Counted from the first letter of the stretch, positions 1 through 7,620 are shown. The stretch: DNA of 13,217 bases from Aurantibacter sp042094015 (GCF_042094015.1 NZ_JBELDZ010000046.1:1-13217), one strand, 5' to 3'. Program-made: numbers and translations. Notes: generated by a model from the letters alone, not told the origin.

Positions 1-117
1 TTTAAAATAGATAGAACACTTTGGGGTATTAATTTTAAATCTAAAAGTGCTATGGATAATTTAAAAAACACTGCAATTGCAGATGGAATTAGCTTTAATG
101 TTACTTTAGCTTTATAA
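1..117 (+). CDS. YceI-family protein, C-terminal fragment (5' end outside window)
   Basis: The first 38 codons are open in frame 1 and end at a TAA. The peptide begins FKIDRTLWGINFKSKSAMDN and ends in a run of alternating hydrophobic residues. This matches the end of the YceI fold: an 'R-T-x-(W/Y)-x-I-x-F' strand, then a 'L-K-(D/N)-x-A-I-x-D' turn, then the last beta strand. The complete YceI protein at 8518-9093 ends with the same pattern (VDRTKYDVRYGS, then LKDKAIYDEF), so the two are paralogues. YceI proteins are periplasmic or secreted lipocalin-like beta-barrels that bind long isoprenoid or lipid ligands; the ligand here is unknown. Nothing can be said about its signal peptide or promoter. 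The call rests on a short tail but the motif is distinctive. Confidence 0.75.
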   Translation, partial: FKIDRTLWGINFKSKSAMDNLKNTAIADGISFNVTLAL

Positions 118-134
118 TTTATATTAAGCATTAA

Positions 135-173
135 AAAACTCGCATTAAAATACAGTATTTCAATGCGAGTTTT
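135..173. terminator. Two-way intrinsic terminator between yceI-like gene and purC
   Basis: A perfect 12-bp stem, AAAACTCGCATT (135-146) pairing with AATGCGAGTTTT (162-173), encloses a 15-nt loop. The loop itself holds a further short inverted repeat, AAATAC/GTATTT. The A-run on the left arm and T-run on the right arm let it work on both strands. It lies between the convergent YceI-like gene (stop at 117) and purC (stop at 194), as expected for a shared terminator. Confidence 0.85.
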
Positions 174-193
174 AGTAAATAAAAAGTACTCTA

Positions 194-1144
194 TTATTTA
201 TTTAAAAATTCTAAAACATTTTTCTCTATACGTTCTTGGATATTCTCTATGCTTGCTTTGGAAAAGCTTTCATCCATAATTTTTTCGTAAAGCTCTATAT
301 AACGTTCACTAACAGTTTCTATATAATCGTTAGACATTACTGGAACTGTTTGTCCTTCTAAACCTTGAAAATCATTACTAATTAACCATTGACGCACAAA
401 CTCTTTACTTAATTGTTTTTGAGTTTCGTTTTTATCCTGACGCTCTTGATATCCTTCTGCGTAAAAATAACGAGAAGAATCTGGTGTATGAATTTCGTCT
501 ATTAAAACAATTTTACCGTCTTTAGTTTTACCAAATTCATATTTAGTATCAACTAAAATTAATCCTCTAGAAGCTGCAATTTCAGTTCCACGAGCAAATA
601 ATTTACGTGTATAGTCTTCTAATATAATGTAGTCTTCTTCTGATACTATGTTTTTAGCAATAATATCTTCTCGCGAAATATCTTCGTCATGATCGCCCAT
701 TTCTGCTTTTGTAGCTGGTGTAATTATTGGTGTTGGAAATGCGTCGTTCTCTTTCATACCTTCAGGCATTTCAACGCCACAAAGTATACGCCTTCCTAAT
801 TTATATTCTCTAGCCGCATGGCCAGACATATAACCTCTAATCACCATTTCTACCTTAAAAGGCTCACACAAATGACCAATAGCTACATTTGGATCTGGAG
901 TTGAAATTAACCAATTTGGTACTAAATCTTCGGTTTGAGCCATAAATTTAGTTGCAATTTGATTTAAAATTTGTCCTTTAAAAGGAATACCTTTTGGCAT
1001 AACCACATCAAAAGCACTAAGTCTATCTGTTGCAATCATGACCAATAAGTCGTCGTTTATATTATAAACTTCTCTAACTTTTCCTTTATAAACACTTTTC
1101 TGTCCTGGAAAATTAAAATTGCTTTCTGTTATGGTTTTATTCAT
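194..1144 (-). CDS. purC: Phosphoribosylaminoimidazole-succinocarboxamide synthase (SAICAR synthase)
   Basis: Cytosolic purine-synthesis enzyme that joins CAIR and L-aspartate using ATP to give SAICAR. At 316 residues it is the long form, like yeast Ade1, rather than the roughly 240-residue E. coli type. Visible landmarks in order: the nucleotide-binding GKVREVY (21-27), DRLSAFD (40-46), the substrate-binding segment RGYMSGHAAREY (103-114), TPATKAEMGDHDE (142-154), the family signature LVDTKYEFG (197-205) and IDEIHTPDSSRY (215-226). All core motifs are intact, so it should be active. The ATG is the only sensible start, just before the conserved N-terminus. It lies 52 bp downstream of phoH on the same strand, so the two may be co-transcribed. 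Its product is the substrate of PurB, encoded at the far end of this window. Confidence 0.97.
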   Translation of the reverse strand: MNKTITESNFNFPGQKSVYKGKVREVYNINDDLLVMIATDRLSAFDVVMPKGIPFKGQILNQIATKFMAQTEDLVPNWLISTPDPNVAIGHLCEPFKVEMVIRGYMSGHAAREYKLGRRILCGVEMPEGMKENDAFPTPIITPATKAEMGDHDEDISREDIIAKNIVSEEDYIILEDYTRKLFARGTEIAASRGLILVDTKYEFGKTKDGKIVLIDEIHTPDSSRYFYAEGYQERQDKNETQKQLSKEFVRQWLISNDFQGLEGQTVPVMSNDYIETVSERYIELYEKIMDESFSKASIENIQERIEKNVLEFLNK

Positions 1145-1196
1145 AATTTAAAAACTTCAGAATTTTAAAGTTGCAAATTTAAATATTCATTTGGGA

Positions 1197-2150
1197 TTAA
1201 TCTATATTTTCAATGCTTTTATAAGCTTTAATAATCTTTTTTACTAGCTTATGTCTAATTACATCTTTTTCATCCAAATGAACAATTCCAATACCTTCTA
1301 CTTCTTTTAACACTAATAAAGATTCTTTAAGACCAGAAACCGTATGTCTTGGCAAATCTACTTGTCCTGGATCTCCAGTTAATAAAAATTTCGCACTTTT
1401 CCCCATACGAGTTAAAAACATTTTCATTTGTGCGCGAGTTGTATTCTGTCCTTCGTCTAAAATAACAAAAGCGCTATCTAAAGTTCTACCACGCATAAAA
1501 GCTAGTGGTGCAATTTGAATTGTTCCGTTTTCTATATACCGTGCTAAACGTTCTGCGGGGATCATATCTCGCAAAGCATCATATAAGGGTTGCATATATG
1601 GATCTAGCTTCTCCTTTAAATCTCCTGGAAGAAAACCTAATTTCTCTCCAGCTTCTACTGCTGGACGCGTTAATATAATTCGTTTAACTTCTTTATTTTT
1701 TAAAGCTTGTACAGCCAAAGCTACGCCTGTGTATGTTTTTCCTGTTCCCGCTGGACCAATTGCAAAAACCATATCATTTTTACGCATAAGTTCTACCATT
1801 TTTCGTTGGTTAGCAGTTTGTGCTTTAATTAATTTTCCACTAGCACCATGAACAAGTACTTCTCCGCTTTTATTCGATGTTTTATAATCGTCGCTACTTT
1901 GACTTGTTAAAACACGTTCAATCACATTTTCATCAATCTTATTATACTTTTCAAAATGTTTCAACAGCATTTCTATACGCCTTTCAAACTCGTTAAGCAT
2001 ATCTTCGTCTCCAAGAGCTTTAATCTTGTTTCCTCTAGCTACAATTTTAAGTTTAGGGTAATACTTTTTTAACAGTTTAATATTGTCGTTTTGTGTTCCA
2101 AAAAATTCTTTTGGAGAAACATTTTCTAATTCTATAATAATTTCGTTCAA
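1197..2150 (-). CDS. phoH: PhoH-family P-loop ATPase
   Basis: PhoH-family proteins are cytosolic ATPases linked to RNA metabolism and stress; the exact role in this phylum is not settled. This 317-residue protein has the usual layout: an N-terminal KH-like segment (about 1-70), then the ATPase core with Walker A GPAGTGKT (132-139), the conserved TRPAVEAGEKLGFLPGD (161-177), Walker B ILDEGQN (230-236) and the sensor-like LLTGDPGQVDLP (256-267). All expected ATPase residues are present. It is upstream of purC on the same strand and diverges from the DUF62 gene across a 122-bp spacer. I found no clear TAnnTTTG box for it on the minus strand. PhoH was named for phosphate-regulated expression in E. 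coli; no such regulation is visible here. Confidence 0.95.
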   Translation of the reverse strand: MNEIIIELENVSPKEFFGTQNDNIKLLKKYYPKLKIVARGNKIKALGDEDMLNEFERRIEMLLKHFEKYNKIDENVIERVLTSQSSDDYKTSNKSGEVLVHGASGKLIKAQTANQRKMVELMRKNDMVFAIGPAGTGKTYTGVALAVQALKNKEVKRIILTRPAVEAGEKLGFLPGDLKEKLDPYMQPLYDALRDMIPAERLARYIENGTIQIAPLAFMRGRTLDSAFVILDEGQNTTRAQMKMFLTRMGKSAKFLLTGDPGQVDLPRHTVSGLKESLLVLKEVEGIGIVHLDEKDVIRHKLVKKIIKAYKSIENID

Positions 2151-2190
2151 ATGGCTTATGGTTTTTAATGTGTTATTTAATCTAATTTCT

Positions 2191-2198
2191 TAGCTTTG
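2191..2198 (+). promoter_or_regulatory. Bacteroidota-type -7 promoter box for the DUF62-ABM-gldFG operon
   Basis: TAGCTTTG matches the Bacteroidota -7 consensus TAnnTTTG exactly and lies about 75 bp before the ATG at 2273. No convincing TTG at the -33 position is visible. The surrounding 13 bases TTTCTTAGCTTTG recur exactly upstream of the minus-strand gene at 7171-7587. Confidence 0.6.
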
Positions 2199-2272
2199 TT
2201 TAAGATATGAAATTAATAAAATTTCTTTATTAGTTTTATCTAAAATTTAATAAAAAATATCAACATTTATTA

Positions 2273-3127
2273 ATGGCAATTATAACATTAACTACAGATT
2301 TTGGTGAAAAAGACCACTTTGCTGGCGCTATTAAAGGTGCTATATACAGTGAGCAACCTGATGTTAGAATTGTTGATATCTCTCATTCTGTAGCACCATT
2401 TAATATTCCTGAAGCTGCATATATTATTCAAAATGCATATACAAGTTTCCCAAAAGGAACGATTCATATTATTGGAATTGACTCAGAATTAAACCAAGAA
2501 AACAAACATATTGCTTTAAAATTAGATGACCATTACTTTATTTGTGCCAACAATGGTATTCTAAGTATGATTACAAATACTATTGTACCAGAAAAAATGG
2601 TAGAAATAAACATTCATAATAATGTTCAAACCAGTTTTCCTGTTTTAGATGTTTTTGTTCAAACTGCTTGTCATATTGCTCGTGGAGGAACTTTAGAAGT
2701 TATAGGAAAACCTATTACAGAAATTAAGCCTATAAAAAATATAGTGCCTTATGTTAACGAAGATCAAAATCAAATTATTGGCAGTGTAATTTATATTGAT
2801 AATTATGGAAATGTAATTACTAACATTACTAAAGTGTTCTTTGAAAAATTACAGAAAGGCCGAGAGTTTGAAATTTCTGCACGAAATAATAAATTCAAAA
2901 AAATCTCTACTAAATATAGTGATGTAGTAGATTTTACAAAACCGGAAAATCAACGTCATTCAGAAGGAAAAGGCTTAGTTATTTTTAACGCATCTAAATA
3001 TCTAGAAATAGCAATATATAAAAGTAATACACAATCTGTTGGTGGCGCAAGTACATTAATGGGATTAAACTATAGAGATACAATTACTATAAATTTTATT
3101 AAACCAAAAAGACCTGATATTTATTAA
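2273..3127 (+). CDS. DUF62-family SAM hydroxide adenosyltransferase-like protein
   Basis: The 284-residue protein fits the DUF62 family, whose studied members split S-adenosylmethionine with water into adenosine and methionine; the fluorinases and chlorinases are relatives. Seen here: the N-terminal ITLTTDFGEKDHFAGAIKGA (4-23), DISHSVAPF (35-43), AxYIIQNAY (48-56), FICANNGILS (89-98) and the C-terminal domain signature IYIDNYGNVITN (173-184). The ribose- and adenine-contacting segments therefore look kept. However, aligning by eye to the archaeal enzyme with its Asp-Arg-His triad (D68, R75, H127 in Pyrococcus PH0463), Asp is present (D70) but the Arg position is N77 and the His position is P123. 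Activity is thus uncertain. Public annotations often say 'chlorinase/fluorinase', which I would not support. It heads a likely operon with the ABM protein (9-bp gap) and gldFG. Confidence 0.9.
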   Translation: MAIITLTTDFGEKDHFAGAIKGAIYSEQPDVRIVDISHSVAPFNIPEAAYIIQNAYTSFPKGTIHIIGIDSELNQENKHIALKLDDHYFICANNGILSMITNTIVPEKMVEINIHNNVQTSFPVLDVFVQTACHIARGGTLEVIGKPITEIKPIKNIVPYVNEDQNQIIGSVIYIDNYGNVITNITKVFFEKLQKGREFEISARNNKFKKISTKYSDVVDFTKPENQRHSEGKGLVIFNASKYLEIAIYKSNTQSVGGASTLMGLNYRDTITINFIKPKRPDIY

Positions 3128-3136
3128 ACTCAAATT

Positions 3137-3433
3137 ATGCTTGTACGTATTGTAAAATTAGGAATTGAGACTAAACACATTGAAGCTTTTTTAGCTAATT
3201 TTGAAGCTTCTAAAAAGTATATAAGAGGATTTGATGGTTGCCAGTTTTTAGAATTATATCAAGAACAAGACAACAAAAATGTCTTTTTTACGTATAGTTA
3301 TTGGAACTCTGAAACTGATTTAAATAATTACAGGCATTCAGAATTATTTCAAGGTATTTGGGCAAAAACAAAACCTATGTTTAACGCTAAGCCAGAAGCT
3401 TGGAGTGTAGATAAATTACATACATTAAAATAA
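3137..3433 (+). CDS. Small ABM-domain (antibiotic biosynthesis monooxygenase fold) protein
   Basis: A 98-residue protein consisting of one dimeric alpha/beta-barrel ABM domain. Recognisable points are the opening strand LVRIVKL (2-8), a helix with KHIEAFLANFEASKKYI, the 'GFDGCQFLELYQEQ' strand-turn, the 'FFTYSYWNSETDLNNYRHSELF' block (F-x-x-Y-S-Y-W-x-x, then a helix with H-x-S-x-x-F) and a closing W in AWSVDKL. Some ABM proteins are quinol monooxygenases or haem-degrading enzymes, but the fold is used widely and no substrate can be assigned. No signal peptide, so cytosolic. It is 9 bp after the DUF62 gene and 28 bp before gldFG, consistent with one transcript. Confidence 0.85.
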   Translation: MLVRIVKLGIETKHIEAFLANFEASKKYIRGFDGCQFLELYQEQDNKNVFFTYSYWNSETDLNNYRHSELFQGIWAKTKPMFNAKPEAWSVDKLHTLK

Positions 3434-3461
3434 GCAGCTATAAACTAACACCTAAAAAAGA

Positions 3462-5855
3462 ATGTTCGCATTATTAAAAAAAGAATTTAATTCGTTTTTT
3501 GCTTCACCAATTGGCTACTTAGTTATAGGGTTGTTTCTATTATTAAATGGCTTATTTCTTTGGGTTTTTAAAGGCGATTTTAACATACTAGATAGTGGTT
3601 TTTCGGATTTAAGTCCGTTTTTTCTATTAGCACCTTGGATTTTAATTTTTCTAATACCAGCAGTAACAATGCGTTGTTTTAGCGATGAAAAAAAACAAGG
3701 TACATTAGAGTTATTATTAACAAAACCTATTAGTAAATTAAACATTGTTTTGGGTAAGTTTCTTGGCGCATTAGTTTTAATTATTTTAGCCTTATTACCT
3801 ACTCTATTATACGCTTATACCATAAACCAACTAGGAAGTCCTATTGGAAATTTAGATTCTGGTAGTACAATTGGTTCGTATTTTGGCTTATTATTTTTAG
3901 TAACTGCTTACACAGCAATTGGTGTGTTTTCCTCTACCCTTTCTGACAATCAAATTGTAGCGTTTTTAATCGCAGTTTTTATCTGTTTTGTATTCTATAT
4001 TGGTTTTGAAGGTTTGTATGATATTACATCAATTAAGTTTGTAGAATATCTTGGAATGAGCACGCATTTTAAAAGTATGAGTCGTGGCGTTATAGACTCT
4101 AGAGATTTAATATACTTTATTGCTGTTACGGTATTATTTATTGCTTTAACCGTTTTTAAATTACATAAAGAACAAGGCAAAACTACTAATTGGAAGCAAG
4201 TTATAAGCATAACTTCAATTTTTATATCACTTTGCATTTCTGGAAAAATATTATACAAGCGAATAGATTTAACTTCAGATAAACGTTACACATTAAATCA
4301 AGCAGCACTAGATATTACAGATAAAGCAGATTCACCTTTAATGGTCGATGTATTTTTAGAGGGCGAAAATTTCCCTTCAGAGTTTAAACGATTACAAGCT
4401 GAAACACGACAAACTTTAGAAGAATTTTCTGCTTATAACGATAATATTCAATTCAACTTTATAAATCCTATTGAAGACGAAGCTACACGAGATGCCAATA
4501 TAAATAGCTTAGTTGAGCGCGGTTTGCAACCTATGCAAATAACAGTTAAAGAAAATGGAATAAGTACACAAGCTGTGTTTTTTCCTTGGGCTCTAGCAAG
4601 TTATAATGATGTAACGGTAAAAATCCCTTTAGTTAAAAATAAATTAGGTGTATCTCAACAAGAACTGGTCTCTAATTCTATTCAACATTTAGAATATGCA
4701 TTTGCAGATGGTTTTAGTAAACTACTAAATCCAAAGCGTAAAAAAATTGCCATATTAAAAGGAAATAATCAATTACCAGATATTAATATAGCGGACTTTG
4801 TAAACAGCATAAAAGAATACTATTACATCGCACCATTTACTTTAGATAGCGTAGCATCAAATGCAAATAAAACATTAGAAGATTTAAAAAACTACGATTT
4901 AATTATATCTGCAAAAGCAACAGAAGCCTTTTCTGAACAAGAAAAATTAGTATTAGATCAATATACTATGAATGGCGGAAAAAGTTTATGGTTAATAGAT
5001 CAAGTAGCCATAGATAAAGATAGTTTGTATAATGAACAAGGTAAAAATGTAAGTATTGCAAGAGACTTAAATTTAACCGATTTTTTCTTTAAGTATGGCG
5101 CTAGAATTAATCCTGTTTTGATTAGTGATTTATATTCTGCACAAATTACCTTAGCTTCTGGAGATGGTAGTCAAGCACAGTTTCAGCAATACCCTTGGTT
5201 TTATTCGCCTTTAGCAAATCCAGATATTAATCATCCAATTGTAAATAATATTAATTACGTTAAGTTCGATTTTGCTAATCAAATAGACACGCTGAAATCT
5301 TCAGGGAAATCTGTAAAAAAAACTATTTTATTACATTCTTCTCCTTTATCAAAATTAGAAGGAACACCAAGAGAAATTAGCTTAGAAACCGCTACAAAAC
5401 AACCAGATCCAAAAGCATACACAAGGCAAGATATTCCTTTAGCCGTTTTATTAGAAGGTGAATTTACGTCGGTTTATAACAATAGAGTAAAACCTTTTCA
5501 ACTTAAAAAAGTGATCAATAAAAGTACGCCAACAAAAATGATTTTAATTTCTGATGGTGATATTATTAAAAATGGTGTAAGCAGAAAAGGACCATTAGAA
5601 CTTGGTTTTGATCGTGCTTCTGGACAACTCTATGGAAATAAAGAATTTTTATTAAATGCAGTAAATTATCTATTAGACGAAAATGGACTTATAAACATTA
5701 GAACCAAAGAAGTTGATATTGCCTTTTTAGATGTAAAAAAAGTAACCGAACAAAAAAGTAAGTGGCAAGCTGTAAACATTATACTTCCACTACTCTTTTT
5801 AACTATTTTTGGAGTGCTTTTTAATCTAATTAGACGTAAAAAATACAGCGCTTAA
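3462..5855 (+). CDS. gldFG: GldF-GldG fusion: gliding-motility ABC permease joined to auxiliary component
   Basis: One uninterrupted 797-residue frame covers two proteins that are separate in Flavobacterium johnsoniae. Residues 1 to about 236 are GldF, an ABC-2 type permease: MFALLKKEFNSFFASPIGYL, six likely membrane helices (about 14-36, 52-70, 96-120, 138-160, 165-183, 215-232) and the cytoplasmic loop FSDEKKQGTLELLLTKPIS (73-91). The join is at about 237-245. GldG follows: a membrane anchor (about 246-262), the strand RIDLTSDKRYTLNQ (267-280), a long ABC-auxiliary/IFT52-like periplasmic region, and a C-terminal anchor (about 773-790) followed by RRKKYSA. GldF and GldG work with the ATPase GldA, which is not in this window; such separation is normal. 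In F. johnsoniae these genes were tied to gliding by mutants, although many gliders lack them. The total length is close to GldF plus GldG, so nothing appears lost. Confidence 0.92.
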   Translation: MFALLKKEFNSFFASPIGYLVIGLFLLLNGLFLWVFKGDFNILDSGFSDLSPFFLLAPWILIFLIPAVTMRCFSDEKKQGTLELLLTKPISKLNIVLGKFLGALVLIILALLPTLLYAYTINQLGSPIGNLDSGSTIGSYFGLLFLVTAYTAIGVFSSTLSDNQIVAFLIAVFICFVFYIGFEGLYDITSIKFVEYLGMSTHFKSMSRGVIDSRDLIYFIAVTVLFIALTVFKLHKEQGKTTNWKQVISITSIFISLCISGKILYKRIDLTSDKRYTLNQAALDITDKADSPLMVDVFLEGENFPSEFKRLQAETRQTLEEFSAYNDNIQFNFINPIEDEATRDANINSLVERGLQPMQITVKENGISTQAVFFPWALASYNDVTVKIPLVKNKLGVSQQELVSNSIQHLEYAFADGFSKLLNPKRKKIAILKGNNQLPDINIADFVNSIKEYYYIAPFTLDSVASNANKTLEDLKNYDLIISAKATEAFSEQEKLVLDQYTMNGGKSLWLIDQVAIDKDSLYNEQGKNVSIARDLNLTDFFFKYGARINPVLISDLYSAQITLASGDGSQAQFQQYPWFYSPLANPDINHPIVNNINYVKFDFANQIDTLKSSGKSVKKTILLHSSPLSKLEGTPREISLETATKQPDPKAYTRQDIPLAVLLEGEFTSVYNNRVKPFQLKKVINKSTPTKMILISDGDIIKNGVSRKGPLELGFDRASGQLYGNKEFLLNAVNYLLDENGLINIRTKEVDIAFLDVKKVTEQKSKWQAVNIILPLLFLTIFGVLFNLIRRKKYSA

Positions 5856-5867
5856 ATGTTAATAAGT

Positions 5868-5902
5868 TTGTTTCCTTAATTTAAGGCTAAACAATATCTT
5901 TG
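5868..5902 (+). promoter_or_regulatory. Promoter for dnaN (TTG -33 and TATCTTTG -7)
   Basis: TATCTTTG at 5895-5902 is an exact TAnnTTTG box. A TTG sits at 5868-5870, a 24-bp spacer that is slightly longer than usual. The box is about 63 bp before the dnaN ATG and just after the gldFG stop, so dnaN can be transcribed independently of the upstream operon. Confidence 0.6.
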
Positions 5903-5965
5903 TTAGAACTAATTAATACAAAAAAAAACTGCTAGTCAGTTTATAATTTATATAAAGTAAAAGCT

Positions 5966-7084
5966 ATGAAATTTATAGTATCAAGTACATATTTACTTAA
6001 ACAATTACAGGTTTTAGGAGGCGTAATTAACAGCTCTAATACCTTACCCATTTTAGATAATTTCTTATTTGAATTAAATCAGAATCAATTAATTGTTTCT
6101 GCAAGCGATTTAGAAACTACAATGTCTTCTACTTTAAATGTAGAAAGCGATAACGAAGGAAGCGTTGCTATACCTGCAAAATTATTACTAGACACATTAA
6201 AGACTTTTCCGGAGCAACCTTTAACATTTGTTATAGAAGATAACAATACTGTAGAAATTAGCTCTAACCACGGTAAATATGCTTTAGCATATGCCAACGG
6301 AAACGAATTCCCAAAATCTGTAGCTTTAGAAGACCCAAGTTCTACAACTTTATCTGGAAACATTTTAGCAACAGCAATTAATAAAACTATTTTTGCTGCT
6401 GGAAACGATGATTTACGTCCGGTAATGAGTGGAGTGTTTTTCCAATTCTCTACAGAGGGTTTAACTTTTGTAGCAACAGATGCACATAAATTAGTAAAGT
6501 ATTCTCGTGAAGATATTAAAGCATCTGAAACTGCTGAATTTATAATGCCTAAAAAGCCTTTAAACTTATTAAAAGGAATTTTAGCATCTAGCGAAGAAAA
6601 CGTAACTATTGAATATAACGATTCTAACGCTAAATTCACTTTTGAAAACACGGTTTTAATCTGTAGATTAATTGATGGAAAATATCCAAACTACGAAGCT
6701 GTAATTCCAAAAGAGAACCCAAATAAATTAACTATACAACGTAGTCAGTTTTTAAGTTCTGTAAGGCGTGTAAGTATTTTCTCTAACAAAACAACACACC
6801 AAATACGCTTAAAAATAGCTGGTGCAGAATTAAATATTTCTGCCGAAGATATAGACTATTCTAACAAAGCAGAAGAGCGTTTAACTTGTGATTATCAAGG
6901 CGATGATATGCAAATTGGTTTTAACTCACGTTTCTTAACAGAAATGTTAAACAACTTAACATCTGATGATGTACAATTAGAAATGAGTATGCCAAACCGT
7001 GCAGGAATTCTAACTCCAACAGATGGTTTAGATGCAGGCGAACAAGTTACAATGCTTGTTATGCCAGTTATGCTTAATGCGTAA
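5966..7084 (+). CDS. dnaN: DNA polymerase III subunit beta (sliding clamp)
   Basis: The ring-shaped clamp that tethers DNA polymerase III to DNA. The 372-residue length fits the family. The N-terminus MKFIVSSTYLLKQLQVLGGV, the segment NTLPILDNFLFEL (25-37), the mid-domain TFVATDAHKLVKYS (about 167-180, the classic 'T-D-x-H-(R/K)-L' motif), CRLIDGKYPNYEAVIP (about 231-246) and the C-terminal VTMLVMPVMLNA are all as expected for the three-domain clamp; the pocket that binds clamp-interacting peptides lies near this C-terminus. Unlike in many bacteria it does not sit next to dnaA or recF here; its neighbours are gldFG upstream and a convergent unknown gene. It has its own promoter-like box and ends at a strong terminator. 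The long open frame on the opposite strand inside this gene is a shadow. Confidence 0.97.
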   Translation: MKFIVSSTYLLKQLQVLGGVINSSNTLPILDNFLFELNQNQLIVSASDLETTMSSTLNVESDNEGSVAIPAKLLLDTLKTFPEQPLTFVIEDNNTVEISSNHGKYALAYANGNEFPKSVALEDPSSTTLSGNILATAINKTIFAAGNDDLRPVMSGVFFQFSTEGLTFVATDAHKLVKYSREDIKASETAEFIMPKKPLNLLKGILASSEENVTIEYNDSNAKFTFENTVLICRLIDGKYPNYEAVIPKENPNKLTIQRSQFLSSVRRVSIFSNKTTHQIRLKIAGAELNISAEDIDYSNKAEERLTCDYQGDDMQIGFNSRFLTEMLNNLTSDDVQLEMSMPNRAGILTPTDGLDAGEQVTMLVMPVMLNA

Positions 7085-7108
7085 ATTTATTTAAATTATT
7101 ATTATATT

Positions 7109-7142
7109 AAAAAATCCACTTTAGTTTTAAAGTGGATTTTTT
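7109..7142. terminator. Two-way intrinsic terminator between dnaN and the 138-residue gene
   Basis: A perfect 15-bp stem, AAAAAATCCACTTTA (7109-7123) with TAAAGTGGATTTTTT (7128-7142), closes on the 4-nt loop GTTT. The T-run continues to 7144. It starts 25 bp after the dnaN stop, and the convergent gene ends at 7171, so it should end transcripts from both sides. Confidence 0.9.
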
Positions 7143-7170
7143 TTCTATAGATTTACTTAGGGTTAGCCTC

Positions 7171-7587
7171 TTATTTAAAAAAGTTTATTGATGATTTTTC
7201 CAAATCTAAATTAGCGACCTGAGGAAATTCTGCGTGAACAATTAAACAATTTTCGTGATGTTGTTCTAAGTTACTCAATACTTTTCTATTTAATAGCATA
7301 ACTGTAGAATGTCCGTGGTGATCTAGTTTATCTAAGATTGTTTCGCCATTAAACTCACAAACCCAATGTGTCTCCGCCATATTCTCTTTATAAAAAATCT
7401 CTATAGTTGGAACCTGAAAATAACTATGCTTTCCAATACCTTCAAAATCGAATACTAAACGAAGCAATCCATTCTTTAAACTAGTAGCTTCTTTAGTAAT
7501 TCCCAAATTAGAAAAAGATATTTTACCTTTTTTTGGTTCAATAAATTTCACTTTAATCTCTCCTTGGTTTAACTCTACGTTACTCAT
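7171..7587 (-). CDS. Uncharacterised 138-residue cytosolic protein
   Basis: I do not recognise this family. The protein has no signal peptide, membrane helix or lipobox, and looks rich in beta strands (alternating hydrophobics in GEIKVKFIEP, LLRLVFDFEG and CLIVHAEFP). Notable residues are a histidine cluster LDHHGHSTV (88-96), HH at 110-111 and cysteines at 77 and 114; these could be metal-binding or chance. The gene is likely real: it has flavobacterial-type codon usage, an exact TAGCTTTG promoter box 26 bp upstream of its ATG, and a terminator positioned at its end. It is monocistronic and convergent with dnaN, so the neighbourhood gives no functional hint. Confidence 0.75.
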   Translation of the reverse strand: MSNVELNQGEIKVKFIEPKKGKISFSNLGITKEATSLKNGLLRLVFDFEGIGKHSYFQVPTIEIFYKENMAETHWVCEFNGETILDKLDHHGHSTVMLLNRKVLSNLEQHHENCLIVHAEFPQVANLDLEKSSINFFK

Positions 7588-7612
7588 CTTTTGTTTGTTT
7601 TAATTTTATACT

Positions 7613-7620
7613 CAAAGCTA
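7613..7620 (-). promoter_or_regulatory. Bacteroidota-type -7 box for the 138-residue gene
   Basis: Read on the minus strand this is TAGCTTTG, an exact TAnnTTTG match, 26 bp before the ATG at 7587. It sits within TTTCTTAGCTTTG, identical over 13 bases to the box before the DUF62 gene (ending at 2198). No clear TTG at -33. Confidence 0.6.

Noticed and set aside
2151..2272. A minus-strand promoter for phoH (TATTTTTT or TAAATTTT words)
   Set aside because: The words lack the final G of TAnnTTTG and are expected by chance in such AT-rich DNA.
2273..3127. Naming the DUF62 gene a SAM-dependent chlorinase or fluorinase
   Set aside because: Halogenases are a small branch of the family; nothing in the sequence shows a halide site, and the simple DUF62 fold explains the motifs.
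4165..4200. gldFG fusion as a sequencing artefact
   Set aside because: The reading frame passes smoothly through the join with normal codons and no homopolymer longer than four; a single-base error would break the frame rather than join two full-length domains so neatly. Not excluded without reads.
3515..4258. Two minus-strand open frames (3515-3745, 3995-4258) inside gldFG
   Set aside because: Antisense to conserved permease sequence, short, with low-complexity peptides and no promoter or start context.
6085..6651. A 188-codon open frame on the minus strand inside dnaN
   Set aside because: It is fully antisense to a clearly conserved clamp gene; its peptide has no recognisable motif and the frame follows from the AT-rich codon use of dnaN.
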